The translations under genes were made by a program, and so were the position numbers. Positions 28,449 to 36,894 of a stretch of DNA of 64,000 nt are shown here, one piece after another; within the stretch, counting starts at the first letter, position 1, and each line of letters opens with the position of its first letter. The DNA lies in assembly GCA_023481105.1 (NCBI GenBank), contig JAMCWK010000136.1:1-64000 (forward strand), given 5' to 3'. The DNA is from Acidobacteriota bacterium. GTDB lineage: Bacteria; Acidobacteriota; Terriglobia; Acidiferrales; UBA7541. The notes beneath the pieces are model-generated. The model was not told where the DNA came from, searched no databases, and was given only the letters and a program-made list of their open reading frames with translations.

Positions 28449-29183
28449 CTACTGAAAATCAGGGCCGGCCTTGCTGACCATCTTCTGCGGATCAAAACTC
28501 TGGCGAATGCTCACGTCTTTCGTGCGGCATTCGAACTCGACACCTTTTTCATCCGGGGCAATCAGCGGCTCGCCCGCTTCGGACTTCATCGAAAAATAGA
28601 AGACGATCCCGTCGATCTTCTTGCCGTCCGGCGACCGCTTGATTTCCACCCGAGTAGGGGAAATTTTCTGCTTGCTGCTTTTGAGCTTGATGGATGTGCT
28701 TTGCAGGAGACTCATTTCGTCGCTTTTGGCAAATGGAATCATGTCGTTGCCAAACAACACGATCTGATGTTCGGTCACGGGCATGCTCAAGGCCTTTTCG
28801 GCCTCCGATTCGGCTGTGCCTCGAAGCACAGCCCGGCGAGCCAGCGCCGCGCGCAAAGTGCGGCAGGAACCCCATCGAAGCGTGAAATGCGCTTCGGGGG
28901 TATCTCCCCCGCCTCCCGCTCCACCTCGGCCACCAGCAGCCGCTTCGCCGCCCTCGCTGGCTTGGCCGCCCCCGCCTCTGCCACCCACATTCACGCCGGC
29001 GCCGCCACCAGTTCGCCAGAATGCCAGCACAGTGACTGGGCGCGACCACGGGGAGTCGCTCAAAATCTTGTTCACGTCCTTTTCATCCCATTCTTTGTAC
29101 GACTTGTCCTTCCATGGATCACCTGCCCACGCCGCGACCGCCAACGCCAGGCAGGCCAGCAAGACTGCAATTCGGCTTCGCAT
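28449..29183 (-). CDS. Secreted hypothetical protein with Gly-rich linker
   Basis: ATG 29183 followed by signal peptide MRSRIAVLLACLALAVAAWAG; longer ORF to 29555 lacks plausible coding upstream. Confidence 0.6.
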   Translation of the reverse strand: MRSRIAVLLACLALAVAAWAGDPWKDKSYKEWDEKDVNKILSDSPWSRPVTVLAFWRTGGGAGVNVGGRGGGGQASEGGEAAAGGRGGAGGGGDTPEAHFTLRWGSCRTLRAALARRAVLRGTAESEAEKALSMPVTEHQIVLFGNDMIPFAKSDEMSLLQSTSIKLKSSKQKISPTRVEIKRSPDGKKIDGIVFYFSMKSEAGEPLIAPDEKGVEFECRTKDVSIRQSFDPQKMVSKAGPDFQ

Positions 29184-29350
29184 GATTCCTCCAACCCTAT
29201 CGAAGCCCGGGCCCAAACGGCCGGGATTATTCAATTCACTTCTTCGCAATTCCGAGCTTTCGGCGTCCGTCCCTCCCACACGGGCTCGAACCGACTCGCG
29301 TTGTCTAGATGGAAGCGCGTTCCACCGTTCATCCGCTCTTCCCTGTGGAC

Positions 29351-29584
29351 TTAGATGCCGCGCAGCGCCGCTTCGTACTCGCCAGGGTCGAAGCCCATGA
29401 CTACGCGGCTGCCAGCGACAAGCGTGGGGGTGGAGCGGCTCTGATGGACACCCACCAGCTCGCGAATGAACTCCGAATCGCTGCGGATGTTGCGTTCTTC
29501 GAATTCGATGCCACGAGACGAAAGAAACTCTTTCGCCACAAGGCACGGCGGTCAACCGGGCTGAGTATAGAGAAGAATCTTCAT
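29351..29584 (-). CDS. Candidate selenoprotein: glutaredoxin-like with in-frame UGA (UxxC)
   Basis: ATG 29584, TTGAGGAG RBS, MKILLYTQPG-UGA-PPCLVAKEFLSSRGIEFEERNIRSDSEFIRELVGVHQSRSTPTLVAGSRVVMGFDPGEYEAALRGI-TAA; UGA at complement(29552..29554). Confidence 0.75.
29517..29537 (-). promoter_or_regulatory. Candidate bacterial SECIS hairpin
   Basis: GGCGAAAG-AGTTT-CTTTCGTC, beginning 15 nt after the UGA; apical loop has G at position 2. Confidence 0.55.
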
Positions 29585-29599
29585 CAACTGCTCCTCAAT

Positions 29600-30718
29600 T
29601 CACTCATACGAAAGGGCATCCACCGGGTCAAACCCAGCCGCCCGAAAAGCAGGAAAAACCGCGCCCGCCACCGCTCCGATGATCGCCAACGCAATCGTCC
29701 GCAAGATCCAATCCTGCGTGATGAGTACGGTCAGCGTTGGCGACGTTTCGCGCAAGACAGCAACCAAGGCGAATGTCGAAGCCAGGCCCAACACAATTCC
29801 AAATCCAGTCAAAAGAAGAGTTTCACCAATGAACAAGCGAATAATGTCCAGCCGCGAGGCGCCCAGGGACTTGAGGATGCCGATTTCCTTCGTGCGTTCG
29901 AGCACCATCGTGTGCATGGATAGCAAAACCACCAGGAAACTGATGACCACTCCAATTCCTAACATGGCGCGAATAAACGGCTTGAATTGCGGCAGGTTGT
30001 CGGAGTTCATGAGCGTCATATACTCGCCGACAGATCGAACACGATCGGACGGAAGCAGCTTCACGATTTCCTGCCGCGCAAGCTCAGTGTTTCCAGTGCT
30101 GCGCACATAAAATAACGAAACTCGACCAACCGCACCAGAGATCTCCTGCGCGACTTGCAACGGAATGAAAAATCTTGCGCCTTTGCCGTGTGCCACAATT
30201 CCGCAAACGGTGAATTCTCGCCCCAGGAGGGTGACTTTGTCCCCCACCGAGATTCCTTTTGTGTGCGCTTTGATATCATCAACGATGACTTCGTCCGGGG
30301 ACTCAAAAGCCTTTCCTTGTAGGAAGAGGAACCCTTTGCTGAGTGCATTGAAGCGCTGGTAATCGATTCCATAGACCACGTCCATCGTGCTGGAGTTCAT
30401 CACCGCGAGGACTGGCGCGACCTCATCTACGTTGCTCAGCTTGGCAATTCGGTCCGCCACACTTTCCTGCATCACCGCCGGCGAGAAGACCAGAAAAATG
30501 GATGCGTTGGGAGGCTGCACTAATATATCGGCACCTACGCCTTCCACGCGCTTGGCCCATTCGGAAACGATTCCCGCCGTAAGGCCAACAAAAAACAACA
30601 CCATAAAAACCTGGATGCCAATGGCCACAATGCCCAGCAAAGTGCGCATTGGCCGCGCGCGCAGGTTGCTCCAGAGCAACTGCACCATCGAGAATCCGTT
30701 CCTGTTTCGCCAATCCAC
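29600..30718 (-). CDS. ABC transporter permease, MacB/FtsX-like
   Basis: N-terminal TM, periplasmic MacB-like region, C-terminal LERTKEIGILKSLGASRLDIIRLF; start may be 30688. Confidence 0.88.
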   Translation of the reverse strand: MDWRNRNGFSMVQLLWSNLRARPMRTLLGIVAIGIQVFMVLFFVGLTAGIVSEWAKRVEGVGADILVQPPNASIFLVFSPAVMQESVADRIAKLSNVDEVAPVLAVMNSSTMDVVYGIDYQRFNALSKGFLFLQGKAFESPDEVIVDDIKAHTKGISVGDKVTLLGREFTVCGIVAHGKGARFFIPLQVAQEISGAVGRVSLFYVRSTGNTELARQEIVKLLPSDRVRSVGEYMTLMNSDNLPQFKPFIRAMLGIGVVISFLVVLLSMHTMVLERTKEIGILKSLGASRLDIIRLFIGETLLLTGFGIVLGLASTFALVAVLRETSPTLTVLITQDWILRTIALAIIGAVAGAVFPAFRAAGFDPVDALSYE

Positions 30719-30784
30719 GCGTAGTCCCTTCGCGGCGCTAATTTAGCACTCACTTGCCACGCGGTCAAAGCACGGGGGATAGGC

Positions 30785-31885
30785 GTGTCTTTTGTGGTAG
30801 ATTGCGCCGGAAGCACCACGAGGTGGGCCATCGAGCCGCAGAAAGTATCCACGAAGATTCAGCGCGTGCTGGTCACCGGGATTTCCGGAAACCTGGGGAG
30901 AAGAGTTGCACCGCTCTTAAGTGCATACGATCTGGTGACCGTGGACTTATTCCCCCCTCTCCAAGGCGCACCCTGCGGAAAGTTTGTCCAGCTCGACTTG
31001 TCGGAGCCATCCGGTCAAGCGCAGCTGGCGCAGCTTCTGAAAGACGAAAAGATCGAAGCCGTACTGCATCTCGCATTCGTGATCGATCCGGTGCGCACAG
31101 GCATCGTGGATGTGCCACGCATGTGGCGGGCCAATGTGGAAGCAACACAACGTTTGCTCGATGCGATTGCAAGTGCTAACTCCAATGGAACGGCAGTTCG
31201 CCTGTTTGTATTTCCGTCCAGCGTTTCCGCCTACGGACCGGACCTGCCCGGACAGGTGACAGAGGAAGCGGAATTGCGAGCACACACGCTGCCATACGCC
31301 ATCCACAAGCGTGAAGCCGACGAGATTTGCCAGAAAATGTATCGAGCGCTAGGAGGCTGCGCGCTTTATGTCTATCGCCCGAGCATCTTCGCGGGCAAGA
31401 CGATGGACAATTTCATCCTGCGAGCCATTCGCGGCAAACCCAGCGGACGCGGTTGGATGGCCCGCGTCTTTGAACGCGCCGGCTGGAAACTGCCGATGGT
31501 GATGCCCGCAACAGCCAGCGGGGAGAATTTGTTTCAATACGTGCATGTGGATGATGTTGCGCGTGTGCTGCTGTGGACGCTGGGACACTTCCAGCCGGGA
31601 CAACTTAGAATCATCAACTTGGCGGGCCGAGGCGAAGGCGTAACCTTTGCTGAATGTGCGCGGCTTGCCGGCACGTCCGTCGTTCGGCTTCCGTCGGAAG
31701 CATGGGTTGTCGCACTGCTGCGCTTCTTCTGGGCGATTGGACTCTCCGGAATGCCTCCGCAAGCTATTCCCTACTTTCTTGGCTCCTACACCATGGACAC
31801 CACGAGACTGCGTAAAGAAATTGGCGCCGATTATGAAAGTGTCGTGCGTTTCACTTCGCGGGAAGCGCTGCTCGATTCACTTTGA
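30785..31885 (+). CDS. NAD-dependent epimerase/dehydratase
   Basis: VLVTGISGNLGRRVAPLL Rossmann motif, YAIHKREAD (YxxxK); exact start uncertain. Confidence 0.82.
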   Translation: MSFVVDCAGSTTRWAIEPQKVSTKIQRVLVTGISGNLGRRVAPLLSAYDLVTVDLFPPLQGAPCGKFVQLDLSEPSGQAQLAQLLKDEKIEAVLHLAFVIDPVRTGIVDVPRMWRANVEATQRLLDAIASANSNGTAVRLFVFPSSVSAYGPDLPGQVTEEAELRAHTLPYAIHKREADEICQKMYRALGGCALYVYRPSIFAGKTMDNFILRAIRGKPSGRGWMARVFERAGWKLPMVMPATASGENLFQYVHVDDVARVLLWTLGHFQPGQLRIINLAGRGEGVTFAECARLAGTSVVRLPSEAWVVALLRFFWAIGLSGMPPQAIPYFLGSYTMDTTRLRKEIGADYESVVRFTSREALLDSL

Positions 31886-31903
31886 AACGGGGGGCCTCGC
31901 AAA

Positions 31904-31925
31904 TTTTCAACAACTTTGTTGAAAA
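31904..31925. repeat. Palindrome TTTTCAACAA-CT-TTGTTGAAAA in AT-rich intergenic region
   Basis: Perfect 10-bp arms; followed by a T-rich tract. Confidence 0.7.
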
Positions 31926-32095
31926 GTTTGTGGAAAAATTTTTTTTGGAGAGGCTAAGCGCAGGGCATCACGATGCTTCTTCCTGTTTGCACCATTTTAG
32001 GGCAATTCGCGATTCGAGTATGGCCAGAAAATTGCCTCTCACAAGAAAGCAAACAATTTTTCAAATTGATCGCGCAATTGAGGGGGAGAAAAATC

Positions 32096-32563
32096 TCAGT
32101 ACCAGCGTGGAGGCTTCTGCAGGCGGATCTTGATAGTCTGCTCGTCTTGGTCCAAATCGTACCACTGGCCAAACGTTTTCCAATTGGGCGCAATGACTTG
32201 AATCAATACTTTGCCGCGCGGTACATCGGGAACTTTGACGAAGCCATCTTTGTTGGTTTTCCAGTTCTGTTCGACTTTCTTGTCTCTGCGGAGCTTGCGG
32301 TCTTCATTCCACTTGACATACACGCTGGCCCCTTCCACAGGCGTGCCTTCGCTTCCGGCGGTCACCTCAATGCGCAGCTTGGTGGTTCCCTCCTGCTTTT
32401 CCTTGGCAGGTTTATCGCCAGTCTGCGCGCTCAATAGGAGCGGCACAAGGATGGCCGACAATGCGAACAAACAAATGGATACCGCGCAACCCCGTTGCCG
32501 GGTTCGGGAAGGAAGGTGCTCACTGTGTGTGATGCCAGCGATCATTTGCTTTCCTATCGTCAT
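32096..32563 (-). CDS. Secreted protein with carboxypeptidase-regulatory-like domain
   Basis: Signal-like segment CLFALSAILVPLLLSAQ; beta-sandwich pattern GTPVEGASVYVKW...GFVKVPDVPRGKVLIQVIAPNWK; start uncertain. Confidence 0.6.
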   Translation of the reverse strand: MTIGKQMIAGITHSEHLPSRTRQRGCAVSICLFALSAILVPLLLSAQTGDKPAKEKQEGTTKLRIEVTAGSEGTPVEGASVYVKWNEDRKLRRDKKVEQNWKTNKDGFVKVPDVPRGKVLIQVIAPNWKTFGQWYDLDQDEQTIKIRLQKPPRWY

Positions 32564-32743
32564 TAGGATGCGCGGTGAATTCCTGGCGATGCCCGAGGCC
32601 CGCTTTGTGCCGGCCGGACACATTGACTCCGAACCAGCGGTGCGCTACTTTCGACGTCCCGCTCCCGTGACCTCGGGACGAGGGATGCCGAACCTTTTTT
32701 AACATGAGCAAGGCGCATCGTCTAGTTTCTCACACTTGCCAGC

Positions 32744-32802
32744 GGAACTGGAATGCCACTTCCGCGGAAGGCCCGTTTCCGGGCACGTGCGCAACCAGTG
32801 CC
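32744..32802 (+). other. Candidate structured 5' leader upstream of trans-sulfuration enzyme
   Basis: Closing stem GGAACTGG/CCAGTGCC enclosing hairpins CTTCCGCGGAAG and GCCCG-TTTC-CGGGC. Confidence 0.3.
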
Positions 32803-32827
32803 ACGCATCATCTCCAGGAGGACCCGT

Positions 32828-33967
32828 ATGGGTTTTGCAACTGACGCGATACACGTTGGGCAGGAGCCGGAGCCAGCCACAGGCGCCATCGTGGCGCCTA
32901 TCTTCCAGACTTCGACGTATGTCCAGGAAGCGCTTGGGAAGAATAAAGGATACGACTATGCCCGGACGGCTCACCCGAACCGTAAGGCTCTGGAGCGTTG
33001 CCTGACCAAGCTGGAGGGCGGACTGACATCCTATGTATTCTCATCAGGCATGGCGGCCATTGACGCCGTGTTCCGCCTGCTGCGGCCGGGCGACCATGTC
33101 ATTGTTTCGCAAGCCGTCTATGGCGGTGTGTTCCGCCTGAGCACCCAGCTTCTGGTGCAGTTCGGCCTGCATTTCGACTACGTGGACACTTCGGACCTCG
33201 GCAAGGTGCAGGCCGCAATCAAGCCCAACACGAAGATGATCTACGCCGAAACCCCTACCAATCCTACGATGATTATCACGGACATTGCTCAGGTATCGCG
33301 GCTGGCGCGCGAGCGCAATATCACTCTGGTGGTGGATAACACCTTCATGAGCCCGTACTTGCAGCTGCCGCTGGCGCTCGGCGCGCACATCGTGGTGCAT
33401 TCCATGACCAAGTACTTGAACGGCCACAGCGACTGCACGGGCGGCGCCGTCATCCTGTCGCGACAGGACGACGCGGACAAAATTTTCTTCATCCAGCGCT
33501 CGGCCGGCTCCGGGCTCGCTCCCATGGACTGCTGGCTGGTGGCACGAGGAATCAAGACATTGGCGGTGCGCATGCAGCAGCACGACAAGAACGGCATGGC
33601 CATCGCCAAATACTTGGAAAAGCACCCTAAGGTGAAGCGTGTGCTCTATCCCGGGCTGACTTCGCACCCGCAGCACGAAGTGGCGAAAAAACAACAAAAA
33701 GGGTTCGGAGCGATGATCTCGTTCGACTTGGGCGATGTCGAGGCCGCGAGGCGCCTGCTGAACAAGGTGCACTTGTGCTCGCTGGCGGAGAGCTTGGGTG
33801 GGGTAGAGACGCTCATCTCGCTACCTGCGCTGATGACCCACGCGTCGGTGCCACCGAACGTGCGCGCGGAGATCGGCATCACCGACGGTCTGGTGCGGAT
33901 TTCGGTTGGCATCGAAGACGTCGAGGACTTGATCGCTGACCTCGACCAGGCACTAGCTGCGGTCTGA
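32828..33967 (+). CDS. Cys/Met metabolism PLP-dependent enzyme (cystathionine gamma-synthase/lyase family)
   Basis: TDAIHVGQEPEPATGAIVAPIFQTSTY, VVHSMTKYLNGHSD PLP-Lys motif, SLGGVETLISLPALMTHA; RBS AGGAGG before ATG 32828. Confidence 0.92.
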   Translation: MGFATDAIHVGQEPEPATGAIVAPIFQTSTYVQEALGKNKGYDYARTAHPNRKALERCLTKLEGGLTSYVFSSGMAAIDAVFRLLRPGDHVIVSQAVYGGVFRLSTQLLVQFGLHFDYVDTSDLGKVQAAIKPNTKMIYAETPTNPTMIITDIAQVSRLARERNITLVVDNTFMSPYLQLPLALGAHIVVHSMTKYLNGHSDCTGGAVILSRQDDADKIFFIQRSAGSGLAPMDCWLVARGIKTLAVRMQQHDKNGMAIAKYLEKHPKVKRVLYPGLTSHPQHEVAKKQQKGFGAMISFDLGDVEAARRLLNKVHLCSLAESLGGVETLISLPALMTHASVPPNVRAEIGITDGLVRISVGIEDVEDLIADLDQALAAV

Positions 33968-33984
33968 GCCACAAGGAGAGAATC

Positions 33985-35472
33985 ATGTCTGAAAGCAAAC
34001 CGGATACCGTTCGCGCAAAGATTGTGGTCGGCTCTGTGATGTTGCTGAGCGCTTGTTTGCTCTTCATGCCGCAGACTACAGGGTTCGCTTCGCCCAGCAC
34101 GCAGGCGAAGCGGGGAATAGACTATGCGCGATTGAACGGCGCCTACCGCTTCGAAAGAGGCGGGTGGATTTACGTCCATCTCGAGGGATCGCCAGCAAAC
34201 ATCGGCTATCAGCATGGCGCCTTGCTGGCCAGTGAGATTGAGGACGCCTTCAAGGCCGTCCGCCTGGACAGCACTCACCGCACCAAGCGCGACTGGAATT
34301 TCTTCCGTGAAACGGCGCGCGACATTCTGTGGCCGCGTATCGACGTTGAGTATCAGCAAGAGCTGAAGGGCATTGTTGAAGGCGCACAGGCCAAAGGCGT
34401 CAAGATGGACATCGACGACCTGGTGGCACTGAACGCATTCGAGGAAGTGCCCGACTACTATGTGCCGTGGCTGAACCGCCAGCAGAAAGTGGCCAACGCG
34501 CCGAAACTGGTGAGTCCCGGCAACTGCAGCGCTTTTGTGGCCACCGGCAGCTACACCAAAGATGGAAAAATTGTGATTGCCCACAACAATTGGACCAGCT
34601 ACTGGTCCGGCGCGCGCTGGCGGATTATTTTTGACATTGTACCCACGCGCGGCCATCGCATGCTGATGGACGGCTACCCCGGCGTCATTACCAGCGACGA
34701 CGACTTCGGCGTGAACGACGCCGGAATGGTCATCACCGAAACGACCATCACGCAGTTCGAGGGCTTCGATCCGAAAGGCAAGCCGGAGTTCGTGCGCTCG
34801 CGCAAGGCCATGCAGTACGCCACCTCCATTGACGAGTACGTGAAGATCATGCTCGACGGAAACAACGGCGGCTACGCCAACGATTGGCTCATCGGCGACC
34901 GCAAGACCGGGGAAATCGCGCAGCTCGAGCTGGGCTTGAAAAATCACAAGCTGTGGCGCTCGAAGGATGGCTACTTCGTTGGCTCCAACTTTGCGAGTGA
35001 CCCAAAGGTGATTCAGGAAGAAACAAAATTCGATCCCAAGAATCCCGGTAGCTCACCCAACGCCCGCCGCGCTCGATGGGAACAACTGATGAAGCAGGCC
35101 AAGGGCAAAATTGACGCGGCGTGGGCCGAAAAGGCGATGGCGGACCATTACGACGTGGTCCTGAAGAAAGAAGAGGCCGACGAGCGCACGCTGTGCGGCC
35201 ACGTGGACTCTTCATCTCGCGGAGTGCCCGAGTGGGAGTGGGGAGCGAACTATCCGGGTGGCGCGGTGCAAGGCAAAGTGATGGACGACGCGATGGCTGC
35301 GGCCATGACACTGCGCGCGCGCATCGGACATCCTTGCGGCGCGGACTTTATTGCCGCGCCGTTCCTCAAGGCGCATCCGGAATATTCCTGGCAGGCGCCC
35401 ATCCTGGGCGACATGAAGGCCGGCCCGTGGACCACGTTTCGCGCCGGGCAGAAATCGCCCGCCGGAAGGTAA
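33985..35472 (+). CDS. C45/phospholipase-B-like Ntn-hydrolase family protein (secreted)
   Basis: GNCSAFVATGSYTKDGKIVIAHNNWTSY nucleophile region; signal-like N-terminus. Confidence 0.7.
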   Translation: MSESKPDTVRAKIVVGSVMLLSACLLFMPQTTGFASPSTQAKRGIDYARLNGAYRFERGGWIYVHLEGSPANIGYQHGALLASEIEDAFKAVRLDSTHRTKRDWNFFRETARDILWPRIDVEYQQELKGIVEGAQAKGVKMDIDDLVALNAFEEVPDYYVPWLNRQQKVANAPKLVSPGNCSAFVATGSYTKDGKIVIAHNNWTSYWSGARWRIIFDIVPTRGHRMLMDGYPGVITSDDDFGVNDAGMVITETTITQFEGFDPKGKPEFVRSRKAMQYATSIDEYVKIMLDGNNGGYANDWLIGDRKTGEIAQLELGLKNHKLWRSKDGYFVGSNFASDPKVIQEETKFDPKNPGSSPNARRARWEQLMKQAKGKIDAAWAEKAMADHYDVVLKKEEADERTLCGHVDSSSRGVPEWEWGANYPGGAVQGKVMDDAMAAAMTLRARIGHPCGADFIAAPFLKAHPEYSWQAPILGDMKAGPWTTFRAGQKSPAGR

Positions 35473-35487
35473 CGGCCGCTCGAGTCC

Positions 35488-36408
35488 TTACAACCAGCCT
35501 TTTCGTTTGAAATACCAGAGCATTCCTGCGCCGGCCAGCAGCATGCCGACGGTAGCCCAAATCGCGCCAAGCGGATTGTGCAGCAGCGGCAAATTCTCAA
35601 AATTCATTCCATAGAAACTGGTCACCAGCAAGAACGGCGTGGCAATTGTGGCAAAAATGGTGAGCACCTTCATGATGTCGTTGGTGCGGTTGGCAGTGGC
35701 GGTCAGGTGCACATCGAGGATGCCGGTTAGAATGTCGCGATAGGTGTCCACGAAGTCGAGCGCGCGCACCACATGGTCGTACACATCGCGCAAATACATC
35801 TGCTGCGAGCGGATCCACGGCTCCGGCCGGTTCAGGAGCTGGTTAGAGACTTCGCGCATGGTGGTGCATACGCGGCGGAACTCAATCAGCGCGCGCTTGA
35901 GGCTGAAAATCTCCGCGAGAATTTTGGGCGATGGCCGCGCGTACGCTTGCTCTTCGATCGCATCCATGCGCTCTTCAATCGTGTCCAGCACGGGCATGTA
36001 GCGGCCAACCACGACACGTAGCAGCGCATACAGCAGCCGGGCGGGCTGCGCCATCTTCGGTTCCGCCGCAAATCGTGGCTTCACTTCGGCTGCTGTGCGG
36101 CTCGGGCCATCGTGTACCGTGATTAAAAAATCTTTGCCGACGAAAATGTCGAACTCGCCAAACCGGCAGGAATCCTTTTCACTTTCAAAGTGCAGCGTAT
36201 TGACCACGATGAAGAGATGGCCTTCATACTCTTCAATCTTCGCGCGCGTGCCCGCCGAGCGGCAATCTTCCACCGCCAGTTCATGCAAATGAAATTCCGC
36301 GGCCAGCGCCGTTAGCGCCGGCCCCTTCACATTTTCCACGTGGAACCAGCGAAAGCCGTTGCGTTCGCCGAGCAAATAGCGCGCTATGGCTGGAGGTGTT
36401 TCCGTCAT
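35488..36408 (-). CDS. corA: CorA-family magnesium transporter
   Basis: C-terminal two TMs with YGMNF (GMN) motif. Confidence 0.92.
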   Translation of the reverse strand: MTETPPAIARYLLGERNGFRWFHVENVKGPALTALAAEFHLHELAVEDCRSAGTRAKIEEYEGHLFIVVNTLHFESEKDSCRFGEFDIFVGKDFLITVHDGPSRTAAEVKPRFAAEPKMAQPARLLYALLRVVVGRYMPVLDTIEERMDAIEEQAYARPSPKILAEIFSLKRALIEFRRVCTTMREVSNQLLNRPEPWIRSQQMYLRDVYDHVVRALDFVDTYRDILTGILDVHLTATANRTNDIMKVLTIFATIATPFLLVTSFYGMNFENLPLLHNPLGAIWATVGMLLAGAGMLWYFKRKGWL

Positions 36409-36767
36409 GGGTTGCTCCTGCCCGCACTTTGCCTCGGTCTGCGGGATTCATCGACACATTCGTCCAGCCAGGAAAGATAAGCCTTCGAGCCCGCTGCGAT
36501 TGGCAGGGCTATGAATTCGGGTACTTCGTAGCTGTGCAGGTGCTTCACAAGGGCTCGCAGCGCAGCGAGTTTCTTGCGCGAGGTCTTCATAAGCACCAGC
36601 ACTTCCCTTGCCTGCTCGACTTTGCCTTTCCAGCGGTAAACCGATTCGATCGGCGCGCCCAACACGTTGACGCAGGCAGCGAGACGCGCTTCCACCGCGG
36701 TGCGCGCGATGCGCTTCGCTTGCTTCGTATTCGCACAGGTCACCAGCACGACCACTTTGTCCGTCAC
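36405..36767 (-). CDS. cutA: Divalent cation tolerance protein CutA
   Basis: VTCANTKQAKRIARTAVEARLAACVNVL...YRWKGKVEQAREVLVLMKT; overlaps the corA start. Confidence 0.92.
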   Translation of the reverse strand: MTDKVVVLVTCANTKQAKRIARTAVEARLAACVNVLGAPIESVYRWKGKVEQAREVLVLMKTSRKKLAALRALVKHLHSYEVPEFIALPIAAGSKAYLSWLDECVDESRRPRQSAGRSNP

Positions 36768-36894
36768 CGAGTGTCTCCGGGCGCCCAGCGCGCTTCTTTA
36801 CTCATACTGGTCATGCAACGCCGACTGCTGTGCGCTGGCCTGTGCGCCACGATACAATATGTTCGAGGGCGCCTTGTGCCGTCAATAGCCGGTC

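Noticed and set aside
28449-29555. Long version of the Gly-rich protein ORF reaching into the glutaredoxin-like gene
   Set aside because: A signal peptide begins at 29183; the extension overlaps the selenoprotein candidate in another frame.
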